This document shows positions 11,628 through 23,139 of a stretch of 64,000 nucleotides of DNA, one piece after another. Both the position numbers and the translations under genes were made by a program. The stretch comes from Evernia prunastri (Eukaryota > Ascomycota > Lecanoromycetes > Lecanorales > Parmeliaceae), in contig NKYR01000047.1 of assembly GCA_003184365.1 (NCBI GenBank), positions 186,001 to 250,000 of the forward strand. The letters are read 5' to 3'. The notes below the pieces were generated by a model, which saw only the letters and a program-made list of their open reading frames with translations, made no database searches and was not told where the DNA came from. Every line of letters starts with the position of its first letter. Position 1 is the stretch's first letter.

Positions 11628-12207
11628 AAGCCACGCATGATTTGAATCTAATGACCCGATTTAATGGCTTAGTCCTATCACTGTGACGGATCAAACCCGT
11701 GAAGGAAAAGGAGGGTTGAGATTTCAGCTTCGGTCTCTGCGAGTAATAGGCTATGATACAGGTGGCTACAGCCTTGTAAACATCCATATCAGCTCTGACT
11801 TGTAACCCAACTTCCGAACGGCTGGTCTTGGTCCCAAAATTGCAGTGCTACTGAGCCAACCTTCAATCTGTGGATCCATATTCACTTCAGTCCGATCTGT
11901 CAGCGTCACTTTCTTCCATAGCCAAACTTCGAATACATTTCTTCAACCACCCTTTCTTGTAGGTACTCTTATATGAGACTTGCTTCTTGTGTCGGTCACA
12001 TCCTAGAAGTACGAGCTGAACCTTTCTTGCAGGTTCGTCAACAAGTTCGAGCCCTCGAATAGTTGCTATCTTTTGAGCCTTCAAGTAAGGTCTCATTGAC
12101 ACAGACGATCATTCTGAGCTCACGCTGCCCAGGTCATCTACTACCTTTTACATCAACGACCTCACCATACCTCAACAAATACCAACCCATCTCCATTCAT
12201 CGAAGAC
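11628..12207. other. intergenic stretch
   Basis: No gene is seen. A minus-strand open frame at 11887-12102 has no family signal. The right part should contain the promoter of the Myb-like gene. Confidence 0.35.
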
Positions 12208-12268
12208 GTAAGTCTAGCCTGGCTCCATCTAAGCCTCACAATTTTCAGCTCATCTCATAAATATTTAG
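12208..12268 (+). other. probable 5' UTR intron of the Myb-like gene
   Basis: GTAAGT at 12208 and an AG at 12267-12268 frame a 61-nt segment ending seven bases before the start codon at 12276. These are consensus splice signals in untranslated sequence. No transcript evidence is available. Confidence 0.5.
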
Positions 12269-12275
12269 CGTTACA

Positions 12276-12792
12276 ATGACATCCGACAGCACCGCCATGA
12301 CCTCTCTCTCCGAGACTAAGGCCAAATGGACCGATGGGGAAAAGGTACAAACACCCTCCACTTCATCCCTCCTCGTCGCAATCACCCACTAACACCCACT
12401 AGCTTGCTCTACTTATCTCCGTCATCAAAGACACCAACCCTAACCCCAACTGGGCCAATCTCGTCCTTCCCCAAGGCCGCACCCTCCGCGCCTCCCAGAC
12501 CACCTTCGGTCAGCTCAAGAAAGACGCCGCTGCGCACCCGACGACCGATGTTGCCGCAAACCCCGCCGGCAAGAAGCGCGGTCGCAAGTCCGTCAACGGC
12601 AACGAGGGTGATACTGCTGCTACTCCCAAGAAGCGAGTGCGCAAGCCGAAGAATGCTGATCGCGCCGCTGCACCTATCCCAAATGAGGATGACGAGGAGG
12701 AGATGCCGAGCAAGAAGGTCAAGGTCGAGGTCGAGAATGAGGAAGAAGAAGACGGCATGAATGCAGAAATTGAGGGTCAGGGTGAGATCTAG
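12276..12792 (+). CDS. small Myb-like (SANT) domain nuclear protein
   Basis: Exons are 12276-12344 and 12403-12792, coding for 152 residues. Residues about 14-70 read KWTDGEKLALLISVI, then NWANLVLPQGRTLRASQ, then FGQLKK. This is the pattern of the short Myb/SANT-like domain common in small fungal proteins: a first Trp, helix, second Trp, RTLR and a third helix. The rest is basic and then acidic, with KKRGRK and KKRVRKPK clusters likely to act as nuclear localisation signals, and an acidic tail. It may bind DNA or chromatin; no target is known. It is convergent with the transporter gene, 225 bp away. Confidence 0.75.
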
Positions 12793-13017
12793 CCGCCCCA
12801 CTTTCAAAATGCCACAGCATGGGCGGATGGATGCTGGTGATTGCTTGGGCAGGAGCATTCTTCGCAGTGTCTATTTGGATGAGAAGACGGATCAGTGAGA
12901 TGGCATGAGCTTGACGGGAGGTTCCCTCTAGCGATGGAAATGAAGTATAGATTGGCAGCTAGATTAACTCCGCTCATATCATTCACGAGTCTATCAGAAA
13001 AAGGGAAACGCCCTTTC

Positions 13018-16000
13018 TCACTGCACTAGATCCCTTGATGCTGTGACTTCCAACTCATTCGTTCGTTGCCGCCGCATGCCAGCTTCGAGTTTTCGGCTCT
13101 GTATTCTGCGCAGACTAGCCGGAACATCCTCACCATCGTTCCTAGAGCTAGTCGTTGTTCCCCGCCTCCGCCTCGTAAGCCCTGCTCCCACGTCCACCGA
13201 CGTAAGCGTCGTCCCGCGCCTCCGTCTCGTAGCGCCTGCGGGATCCACGAGAGTCTCTCCGAACTCGTCCCTTGCCTCAGCTATCGCTTCATCGTGTCCC
13301 CCTTTCGCATCTTGCGTCTGAGGCTCCTCGGCGTAATCGCGGTAGGTAGGCCTGGTCAAGAGGCCGCTTTTGAACTCATTGGCCCCGACGAGCAGCTTTG
13401 TCAGATCGACGAGCTCCTCCAGGAATTCGATAATCTCCGCTTGAGCGGCCGACGCAGCGTTCCAGGACATGTATTTCGTCCGCACCGCTCGCTGGCGTGC
13501 AAGCCTGACGGTGATCTCGTGGGAGTCATGACCGTCCCCGCCCACCTGCTCGAGGACGACTTCCCGCACTCGGTTGATCAGGCGCAGGTGGGCGAGCCGC
13601 GCCGAAGGAAGAAATTGCGGGAGGGGAAGCTTGGTCGTGAGGGCACTGTGGATTGCGAAGAGTGTCAGGGTGATGGAACCGGCGACGTTTCGACGATAGG
13701 GGTAGATTTCGGCATTGAGCTCTTCCAACGGGCCAGAACCATAGGTCGTCCGTAGCTGCAACATGTTGTCCATTCTGTCGACGATCTGGTGAAGCACGAA
13801 GAGGATCTCAGTGTATATCAGAGCGAGCCCTTCAAATGAGCCCTTGATCCTCGGCTCATTGCTGCAGAAGGGAAGGAAGGTCTCTGCAGCACCTAGGGCG
13901 GAATTGGCCTTTCCGTTCGCATTCTCGAATCGTAAAATGTTTGCAGCAAGAAAGACGTCAATCTTGACACCCTGCTCGATGCCGGCGGCTATGCATTTCT
14001 CCATCTCGTTGATATACTCGAGAGCTGCAGCGAGAGATTCAACAAGGCGCGTGCGAGCCTTGACTGGAAGTAGTACTAATTCGACGATTAGAGCCACTGT
14101 CCCGCCTATCATGAAAGCAATCCATCGCTTAAGAAAATTCTCAGTCGGTGTCCCTAAAACCTCTGTCAGTTTGCAAAGCAAACAGATTGTTTATTGAACC
14201 TACCAGGGACTGTATCTAGCTCCGTGGAGAGAGCCACAACGCATATGCTCACAATGGCAACCATCCCGGCCTTCGGATACTTGGTCCCAAGTTGCACGTA
14301 GGCGCAAGGGAACAGTGCTATGAAGATCATGGCAGAGCAGACAATTGGATTACCTCCACGAGCTTCAACTGCGGCCCAGCCCCAGATACACCCAATTAAA
14401 GTGCCGACACCCCGAAGAACAAATGTCCAAACGGAAGTGCCGATGGAAACTTCGGTGATCAAAACGAGCTGTAACGCCGCCCAGAGGCCCCGTTCTAGAG
14501 AGTACCACGTATTCCAAGAAGCCACGAACGCAGGCCAAAGGACTAGGAAGACAGCGACGCCGAGCTTCATCGCGTACAACAGGTCTTCCGAGTGCTGGAT
14601 CCATTCCAATGCATCGGCAGCTTGACCACGGAGACGGATTGAGTAACGCGTTTGTTGGCATCCAGAGTCTTGTGCTCCCGACTCTTTTTGTCGTCTCTTG
14701 GCTTCTACTTTGACCTCTGGAGTGGCAGCGTTTTTCTCCAAATCTCCCTGGTAAGCCAACAAGTCTTTTTGGCTATTCAGTGACTCTGCGTCATCTTCAT
14801 CGTCCTCACGTCCGTCCGAAGCACCTTGCCTATTGCCTTTGCGCCCACTGCTGGGTAGAGCTTCATCCTCTTCACCACCTGTGTACAGCCAATTCGACCA
14901 TTTGATATGTGGCGCATAGATACGCCGACGTCCGTTCCGTCGTTGACGGCGTTCAACTAATTCTCGAGAGTGTTTGAGCATACTTTCGATATGCGCAGCT
15001 GCTTGGCGAACATTGAGCATGAATGATGACATCAGAAAGACTTCTTCTCTTGGCATAATGTCCGGCTCTTTGCCCTCAAGTTCTTGCATAGTTGCAGCTC
15101 CTTCCAAGGCAGATGCCCCATCTGCGTCAAATTGGAGCAGAGCTTTCCGAAGAGTTTCCGTTTGCATATCAAGTTCCTCGAGCAAGATACCTTTAGGTAC
15201 CCTCGCACCCGATGGTAAGGTGGGAACATCATATGCGTAAGCGACACAAGCACCCACTACCTCAACTGTCCGAGCGACGACAGCATGCAGATCCCCGTAC
15301 GGTTTTGCCACCCTAGCCAATAGGTACCGAAGCAGATGAGCGTCGCCAAACTCAATTTCGCGCTTGGGCTTAATCATCTCAAGCTCTGCTTTGTCTTGTT
15401 CAATGATAGTACTCAGCTTTCCAGTTTTCGCATCTTCGTGTGGCAATGGTAACTCTGGAGTAAGCACGTTGGACGTAGCTGCAACCAGGGCTGAGACCGC
15501 CGGAGTTGCGCTCTCCTCTAGAAGGCCAGGACCGGGCTCTGTTTGATCTGAACTGGAGGCTCGCCCGTCGTCATCGCTACCAAGAAGCGCAAACTTAGAT
15601 TCACAGGCGCTGATGACCGCAATAGTGTTGGCTACTAATTTTCTCATTGCTTGCACACTGATGGGTTTCATGTTGCGAGGAGGCAAAACGGATACAGCGA
15701 GTTCAAAGTTGCATTCCTGTTGAGCTGCTTTGCAATCTGATAGCTTCTTTCGTATCTTGGCTTTACTCGCTGTCAAGTCAGTCAGACTCGTCTTCCGAGG
15801 CTTTTCAGAGTCGTTGTGTTCAATATCTGTAGAGTCGTTGGCAAATAACTTGTGGAGAAATTGTTTGGTCTTGATATGCACGGGGGCCTCTGGTAAACTA
15901 GTAACTTTCTCTTTTGAAACGCCATGTTCTTTGTCAGTAGCTTTTCTAACTGGCCCGATCATAGAAGCATCAGATTTTCCCTCGCCTGTCTTGCCGCTGT

Positions 16001-16691
16001 TCTGATCACCCGCTCTCTCTGATTCAACAAAGTAAGAACCAGCATCTCCAAGGGTTTTGACAGTGTCGTTCAGCGTATCCAGAGTCATCTGACCAAGATA
16101 CCTAGAGCTAAACTCAGGAAAGATACATATATTGACTATCGTAATGCATGCCGCGGCGATTAATATTGGATAGAGTATATTTGTTGCAGAAAGAGGTGTT
16201 ACCACTTTCGCAGTCGATGTCAAAGTTACCACGGATACAATAACCAAGAGCAATACGAAAATAAATAGTCGAGGCGTCTTTGATCGTAGATAGCCATGGA
16301 ACAAAATTACAACAGTTAGGAACATTGCTCGAATGGCGTAGGCTGCTGATGGGTTCTCTTTGATAACAAGAGAGCCGAGATAGATCCCTAAAAGTGACCA
16401 AGCCACTCCTAGAACGGTCCCGGAGAGTACGAGGATAAGCGCTTCAGCCATCTGGCCAAAGCGTCGACCTGGGTGGCCGAAGACTGTGGTGATAGCCCCC
16501 AAATAGGAGGCTTTGCCTATGGCAGTCCGGGAACCTGGAATAAGACATATGCTGACGAGTAAAGTAGTAGCGGTAACGTTTTTCAGAATTCTCTTCCAAA
16601 GATTATTCTTCCCTAGGTTTTCCCATATCTCCGACGCCCGCCTTTCCCCATAGCGGCCGCCTCTTTGAAGCACCGATTCCTTCCCGATCAT
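13018..16691 (-). CDS. Bre4-like membrane transporter (ER transporter 6TM N-terminal / DUF2421, FUSC-like)
   Basis: Large membrane protein of 1210 residues, exons 16691-14204 and 14162-13018; the intron is only 41 nt. It belongs to the aromatic-acid-exporter/fusaric-acid-resistance superfamily, with the brefeldin-A-sensitivity (Bre4) type layout. The N-terminal block of about six membrane helices covers residues 35-230 and includes the family-like SRTAIGKASYLGAITTVFGHPGRR. A long soluble, charged and Ser-rich region follows. A second block of about six helices lies at about 685-880 and is interrupted by the intron. A helical C-terminal domain ends the protein. The substrate is unknown; Bre4 relatives are tied to secretory-pathway drug sensitivity. 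The gene is divergent from SNU23. Confidence 0.88.
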
Positions 16692-17005
16692 TGTTGTAAT
16701 ATTTTCTCCTTGTACGGGGAGACATCATAGTCAGGTCCGAGCTCGATCAATGGATGCCAGAACAGTTTCGCGTGACCAAGCAAATGTCACGCGTTGGATC
16801 TGGAGCCGAAACGATAGATCGCCACAGGGTTCTTTGCCGCGGCGCCTATCCCGCTTACAACTCATCATTGCCAAGCCAATACATGTCTCTTCTGGTAATG
16901 AGTTCAGATCATTTGTTTCCTTCCTGCGCTTGTCGATCAGGCGCCTGGATACTGATCCCCTCAAATTTATCATCACACTGGACACACCGTTCGTAACACC
17001 AAGCC
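16692..17005. promoter_or_regulatory. shared intergenic region of the Bre4-like gene and SNU23
   Basis: 314 bp separate the two divergent start codons, so both promoters must lie here or in the flanking transcripts. No distinct motif is recognised. Confidence 0.4.
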
Positions 17006-17653
17006 ATGTCTGGCTCCGGGCCATCGAAGTCCACCACATCCGACACCTCATTCCGCAAAACATGGGACAGGACCGAGTACGCAGCCAAAGCAGCGGATCG
17101 CGAGACCAAGTACAAAGCCGAGGGAGCAGCACGTGCCGAAGCCAAGGCGGCCGGGCGTAAATACTTCCCGCGCGCCTCCACACCTCCTGACGCAAAAGAA
17201 ACCGAATCACGCACTGCCCGTCTCGATGTCTCCAACAATGTCGGCAAGACTTCTCTCGTACCGGCCGGCGCGGCTACGGGAAAGAGAGGGCGAGGGGCCG
17301 GGTTCTACTGCGCGGATTGCGACTTGACGTTCAAGGACAATCTACAGTTTCTCGAACATTTGAATTCGCGACAGCATCTGGTCGCTATTGGGCAGACCGG
17401 GGAGGTGAAAAGGGCGACCTTGGAAGAGGTGAGGGAAAGACTAGAGTGGTTGGCCCAAAAGAGGAGAGAGGAGAAAGAGGGAGTGGGGAATGTGGTCGAT
17501 TTGGGGAAGAGGTTGGAAGTTAGGAAGGAGTTGGATGAGCGGGTGAGGGAAGAGAAGAGGAGAAAGAGGAACGAGAAGAGAAGGAAGACGGAAGGAGGTA
17601 TTGGGATTAAGACCGAGGAAGATGAGGGGGTTGGCGGTGGCATTATATGTTGA
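17006..17653 (+). CDS. SNU23: U4/U6.U5 tri-snRNP protein Snu23
   Basis: Spliceosomal protein (human ZMAT2) that enters with the tri-snRNP and stays into the pre-catalytic B complex. Single exon, 215 residues. The N-terminus has the typical SFRKTWDRTEYAAKA start and a basic helical segment with KYFPRAS. A U1-type C2H2 zinc finger follows, with Cys102, Cys105, His118 and His124 (YCADCDLTFKDNLQFLEH). The C-terminus is a very basic Lys/Arg/Glu helix ending in a short acidic tail. Length and order match fungal Snu23. No defects are seen. Confidence 0.93.
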   Translation: MSGSGPSKSTTSDTSFRKTWDRTEYAAKAADRETKYKAEGAARAEAKAAGRKYFPRASTPPDAKETESRTARLDVSNNVGKTSLVPAGAATGKRGRGAGFYCADCDLTFKDNLQFLEHLNSRQHLVAIGQTGEVKRATLEEVRERLEWLAQKRREEKEGVGNVVDLGKRLEVRKELDERVREEKRRKRNEKRRKTEGGIGIKTEEDEGVGGGIIC

Positions 17654-17927
17654 GTGAGTACGTAACATGGCATATACCCAGGGCAATTGAATTCTTTGTG
17701 AACAACAATCAAAGGTTGTCAGGCAGAAGGGTGGCGTAAGGCGCATAAGAACATTCGAACCTGACTTGCAATTACCGCCTATGAGACTTATGAAGGCAAG
17801 ATTTTCCTTTTTTAGAGCGCCACCAGGCGCCGACTGACGACGCCCCTTTGAATGACTGCATGGGTATCGTGCCCGATCCATAATCAACGCCATGGGTATC
17901 ATACCGAGCCCAATGCTATCTCCCTAG

Positions 17928-19096
17928 CTATTGCGCCGTGTCGAATGCTTGAAAGCCAACCTTGATGTCTCAAATCTATAGTGGCATGAACAAGATATTT
18001 CAACAAATGTGGCAAAAAGTGAATAACGTACCAACTTCAGCTCAGTCCTTTGCAAAGCCTTGGGGCCACCCATCCAAACCGTACATCTACCTGGCATGGG
18101 CCTCTCCTGCAATCTTCGGAAAGCCTCTCTGACATGCTTCGGTGTCACAGGCGTCGTGCCCTCCTCTTTCTGGTCAAACAGTCCTGTCTCTCTCTTACGC
18201 TTCTTGCTCTGAGCGTCCGAGTCGCCGTTGCGAGACTTGTTGAGGTCTTCCTCTTGCTTGACCTTCAAAGCTTCCTCCGTCAATGTCTGGACAATGTCGT
18301 ATAGCAGGAAACCCAGAATGTCCACAATGTCATCATTGGGCTTACTGTCAGTCACGATGCCAAATCCGGCCCACTCGCGGAATCGTTTGGCTTTCTTGTA
18401 AGTAAAAGAAGCTTGGCGACATTCGCTATAATGGACATACTCGTCCCTTGTCATGCCTTTGGTCCGTTTGTCGGCTGCTTGCAGGCGGACAATGGTGGCA
18501 GCATTTGCTTCTTCCTCTTCCTCGTCATCCTCGTCTTCGCCCTCTGGCAGTTGTTCGCTGAAGTAGCTCGAAATGTCCCACGGAAGCTTGATCTTCTTCT
18601 TGCTTCTTTTGGATAGTTCACTAACAGGCCCTGAGGGTCCACCGGCGACATCAACACCGCCAAGAGCATCATCGCCTACTGCAGCATCCGCGGCATCACC
18701 TCCTTTGTCGTCAGACTCTCTGGCACTCTTTCGAACATCTTTCCAAGAGAGAAAGGTTTTCAGGCGAGAAGTCTTAGCTTTGTCGTGGCGGATCAGGAAA
18801 AACAGATCAGCGGTGGTGATCGCCCGAGAGCCTCGTCGAGTAGCAAGAGCTGTCGATCTTTTGAGCTATTTCGATATTAGCTTCGCAAGCACGCACTGGC
18901 TAAAAAAACGGACCATTTCTATGACTTGATCGTGAACAATCTGTTCGATGAGCGTTGTTGTCTCGCTTGATGGCTCTCCTGTTTCACCGGCCACGAACAT
19001 CATCTGTTGCAGTTCAGGTATTAGTACAATGCGCTTGTAGCCTGCTGCTATTTCCTCTTCCGGGGGTGAAATAGATGTATCATTCAATAGCAACAT
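17928..19096 (-). CDS. SPT3: SAGA complex subunit Spt3
   Basis: Transcription co-activator subunit that contacts TATA-binding protein in SAGA. Exons are 19096-18914, 18865-18032 and 17960-17928 (introns 48 and 71 nt), giving 349 residues. The N-terminal histone fold carries QQMMFVAGETGEPS, then ATRRGSRAITTADLFFLIRHDKAK and the SRLKTFLSWKDVRK stretch of the family. An acidic linker follows. The second histone fold has SECRQASFTYKKAKRF and then EWAGFGIVTDSKPNDDIVDI. The last 10-residue exon is inferred from a GTACGT..AAG intron; without it the frame runs on to 17924 with a different tail. The first 20 residues are less conserved, so the start is less certain. Divergent from the Cir_N gene. Confidence 0.9.
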
Positions 19097-20065
19097 TGTG
19101 CTTAGTGATCAATAGTTCTAACCGGGCTGATAAGGAGAATATAGAATATGTGTGTTGAGACAGAGCGACGACGTAGGGCTAAGACGGAGTTGTAAACAAA
19201 GTGATTCCGTCCACAGAATGATAACCCGGTCTCACAGCAACCCTCATCGTGCCCTTTTGCATTCGTAGCTTTACCAATATGCAGCTTTCTTTAGAAGGCG
19301 CCTTCAAGTGGCTTAGATTGCATCAAATATGTTCTTGTAGGCAAAGGAACATCTCATCCTTCTGGGAGGCAAGGAATATCACCCTACCTGTTGTATCTCC
19401 TGCCGGTACTTCGGCCCTGATTTCTCAGCCATTCTTCAACCTAGAATCCTCAAACGTAAGAACACTCATTCACGGCTGTAGCACACAATCTCCGGCTCTC
19501 CTTGTTCAAGTGTCAAATTCAGCCAAGCATTTCGGATGCGATATCAGCAAACCAGCTACTTTTAGCTCCGCGTTGATGAGTGGTGAATGTTTCTTGGTCT
19601 GTCTCTAGACAGGGGGGAATACTTTAAGACGACGTGATATGTATTGCCAATATAATTCAGCTAGCACTGGAGTGTATGGCTTGGGCTAGGATTACTCTGC
19701 AAGTTTAAGGCAAGGTAAGATAGTGGGAAATCGAGTGTAGTGTGGGCATATATTTATGAGCATAGCAAAGAAGACTTTCTCGTGGCAGACTATATCCTCC
19801 CGCAGGTGCAGAGGTATTGCCTCAGTCCCCTATTATTTGGGTACCAAGTGAGGGCATTCTCCTCGCATATCTCGCGGCTGATAACTAAATATCTGCCAAG
19901 CCACTAGATTTCCAACGACTTTAGAACTTAAATGTTTTGGAGTACGAGGGGCAGTGAAGGAAAGGGTTCTTTTCGAGTCCATTGAACATACCCGCTCGAT
20001 ACCGCCCAATACAACATCACTACTTTCGCTCACTCCATTGACCCTGAGCCTCTCGCCTACCATCC
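19097..20065. other. intergenic region between divergent SPT3 and Cir_N genes
   Basis: 969 bp with no supported gene. A 119-codon plus-strand open frame at 19249-19608 has no recognisable family and no splice continuation. Confidence 0.4.
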
Positions 20066-21177
20066 ATGCCTTTGTAAGCCTCTGTCTCTTCTTCCGGCTC
20101 TGAAACCAAAGCTTATCCCATTTCAGACACCTTCTTGGGAAGAAGTCATGGAACGTCTACAATTCCGACAACATTGCAAAGGTCAAGCGCGACGAGGCTG
20201 CAGCCGCTGCAAGGGAGGAGGCCGAGGAACAGCGTATGCAGGAAGTCGATGCCGAACGCCGCATACAGATACTGCGCGGTCTGCCCGTCGAAGCACCCTC
20301 AGCTACAACAGAAGAAGAACAAATTGGACGAAGCAAGGAGAATAGGCCAGATCGTGAGAGGAAACGAAGAAGAATTGCAGGAGAAGATGACACAGACCGG
20401 GACATACGATTCGCTCAGGAGAGCAACGCTCTGGTACCTCCGAAGGCCGAGATGCAAATGAAAAGTCAAAAGAGCAGTGATGCACCGATTACAGATGCGA
20501 GAGGTCACATCAACCTATTTCCTGTGGGTGGAACAAGGCATAACGCACCCAAAAATGCCGAAGTTGAGGCCGAGAAGGCGAAGAAGCAAAAGGAGTTTGA
20601 GGACCAGTACACCATGCGGTTCTCGAATGCGGCTGGCTTTAAGCAGGCTATAGGTGAAAAACCGTGGTATCATAAACGTGGGGCGATTGGGGACGAAATT
20701 GAAGAAGTAGAAGCGCCCTCAAAAGATGTGTGGGGCAATGAAGATCCCAGAAGGAAAGAAAGAGAAAAAATGAGGACAGTAGCTGAAGATCCTCTGGCAG
20801 TGATCCAGAAAGGGGTAGCCGGGGTGCGAGAAGTGGAGCGGGAGAGGAAGAAATGGAAAGAGGAAAAGGATCGTGAAATCAGGGAGCTTGAGGAGGCAGA
20901 AAGGCGGCAGGAGAGAAGAAGGAAGAGACGAAAAGCGGACGATTTAGAGGTTTTTAGTCTTGATGATGGTGCGAAGACCGATGAGCCTACACGGCATCAC
21001 CATCATCATCGGAGCAGAAATGACTCTTCGCCTCATTCCCGTCGACGCCGAAGCCGCAGCCCTGACCGCAGCCACCATCGATCCCACCATCGCCACAGAC
21101 CAGTCATTATTGACAACAGAACAGGGTGGAAGGTAGGGTCAGGTGGTAGATACAGCAGCCAATTTGCGCACGCTTAG
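20066..21177 (+). CDS. Cir_N-domain protein (LENG1-like, likely spliceosome-associated)
   Basis: Exons are 20066-20073 (8 nt) and 20127-21177, coding for 352 residues. The tiny first exon is needed to give the conserved start MPLHLLGKKSWNVYN. The Cir_N domain continues with DNIAKVKRDEAAA (residues 1-50), a fold found in CIR, LENG1 and the splicing factor Cwc25. The rest is strongly charged. A mid segment, residues about 170-215, reads KPWYHKRG and then DVWGNEDPRRK. The C-terminus is Arg/Ser/His-rich with a run of five His and RRRSRSPDRSHHRS, an RS-like tail usual in splicing proteins. A role in pre-mRNA splicing is inferred from domain and composition. Convergent with the hydrolase gene, 94 bp away. 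Confidence 0.8.
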
Positions 21178-21271
21178 GTATGACTCTGGGTTTTCATGAT
21201 CACCCTGGTATGAAGTCTATGAAGCATACCTGCTCTCCAACCCAGTCTTGAGGTATACATCTGCTCCTCAT

Positions 21272-22164
21272 TCAATTCGTCCCCGTTACCTTTTCAACAA
21301 ATGCTCCGATCAGCTTCGTAATTGATTCCGGGTCCTCAATGCAGAACCAATGACCCATGCCCTCCACAACCTCCATACTCTTCTTCCCTCCAGTCCTTTC
21401 AAAGATCTCCTTGCATCCAGCTAAAGGAGCGCTCTTATCTTCGTCCCCCGCGACCATCAACGTTGGCATTTTAATAGCAGCATAGTCAGGCGGCGAAGCA
21501 CTTCCTATTGCTTTGCACATGGAGCAATATCCTTCCGGTCTCTGGCTAAGCAGCAGGGTCCGGATGAAAGCGTGTTGCAGAGGCGTGGATTTGGAACCAG
21601 TGGCAGCAGTAGGGATCGTGTCTGCCATCGCTTCCATCCCCCCTGTCGATTGCCGGTTCAGTCTCACAAGCCAAATCTCAGATCCGAGCACTGCTTCCCC
21701 ACGGAGCGTGACCCACCTTCTTCTACCGTCTTGACCAGTCCCTCAAACGTCTTTCTGACCGCAGGACTAGGCAACGGAGGCCCCAGCATCACCGACCCTT
21801 CGATCCTCTCACCCTTCGTGGCAGCTACCTCAGACGCCACAATCGCACCCATGCTATGTCCCACAAATACCGCCTTCTCTTTCACGCCCAACGCATCCAG
21901 GACCTCAATCGAATCCTGAGCCAGTCCTTGAATCGTCTGGGGCTCAGCCGCAAGATCAGAGAGCCCGCTCGAGAGGGTGTCGTATGTTATGCAGCGGAAA
22001 TTGTGCGGCGCGGATGCGAGGGCGGGGGTGATGGAGCGGTAGAAGGCGTGGGTGGAACCGAGGCCGTGGTGGAAGATCAGTGTGGCGCGGGGAGGGGAGT
22101 CGTTGGGTGAGAAGTCGGTGTAGAAGATGCGACCGCTGGGGATGGTGAGGTAAGGCATGGTCAA
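21272..22164 (-). CDS. alpha/beta hydrolase
   Basis: Exons are 22164-21717 and 21642-21272, separated by a 74-nt intron with an ACTGAAC branch-like site, giving 272 residues. The fold signature is complete: an HHG oxyanion motif at residues 32-34, the nucleophile elbow GHSMG with Ser104, an acid near Asp216/Asp218 (VAGDEDKSAP), and the catalytic His247 in GMGHWF. No signal peptide is seen, so it is probably cytosolic. It resembles the broad group that includes 3-oxoadipate enol-lactone hydrolases and epoxide-hydrolase-like enzymes; the substrate cannot be given. Alternative donors would give a few different residues at the junction, but the chosen one restores the usual GGM segment. Confidence 0.85.
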
Positions 22165-23139
22165 TTGAGGGAGAAACGGAGATGAGAGGTAGGTAAATTT
22201 ATGGAGTCTTGAGGTTTTTGTGTGAATGGTTCAAAGCCCCGCAGACGGATTTGGCGGAATAGTTCCAGGCATGACGTTGCATCCTCTAGGGCGTGTGGCT
22301 TCGCTGGTACCTTACTGCTGGGAAAGGGAGCAGTAACAATAATATCTGCTTTACTCACGGAGTGCCATATGTTCCGGTAGCTTACAAGAGAATGGTCAGG
22401 AGTGTAAACAGTTATCAGCTCTTCACACCTCGAGCTATTTCCGAAGTTCTCTGGCTGAGGACCGTTGAACTACGGCAACCTGAACTCATGTTTCAACCAC
22501 TAAAAATAAATTCCTCACTGTGGCAGTTCAAGCGGTTTCGGGCCCTTGCCGTGTTCCCGGGTGCAGTGTCTATCAAGAGCCTCCATATGTATTAGCGCTT
22601 GAGGAAAAACGAGGTTCAAAAGTAGCAGTGCTCATGGATGACTGCGTTGAGAATCGCAATCTGATGTCTGTTCTGAGAGGATATGGGATGAAAGCAAAAT
22701 ACGGGATTCAAAAGTGGCGATACTCAAAGTCGACAGTGTCGAGAAGCTCGATCTGATTTCACGTCAACAATTATAACGTCTCACCACACGCTAAAGATGG
22801 TCTTTGGAGAAGCTCAGACCAGGCTGGCGGTCATCAGGAGGAGACTGAGTAGGTTAGCATGCGCGCCTTGCTCCTTGTCGAATGTGGAACGCTGAGGTTC
22901 GAATGCATGTTAAAGATGCGTTTGGCTAAGCTGCGAAGAACCGGCTGAGTGGATTATCAAAAGATCTCAGCCATTCTTCCTACTGAAAGTCACGGCTTCC
23001 TTTCGAAAATCCATTGAACAGAAGCCGAACTGGAGGGACGAAGGCAACGAGTCATTCCAAATACACCATGACCTCCTCAGCTGTCAGAATCTCCCCATAG
23101 CGTTGGGCCCCTTTCCCCCACCGAGTCGAACACTTACTT
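22165..23139. other. gene-free stretch
   Basis: Overlapping short open frames only (for example 22293-22756, plus strand). No family recognised and no splice structure seen. Confidence 0.35.

Noticed and set aside
13043..14197. Plus-strand frames up to 229 codons within the Bre4-like gene
   Set aside because: They are antisense to conserved transporter sequence and have no family signal.
22896..22906. GGTTCGAATGC, resembling a tRNA B box
   Set aside because: The last two bases do not fit, and no A box, acceptor stem or cloverleaf can be built around it.
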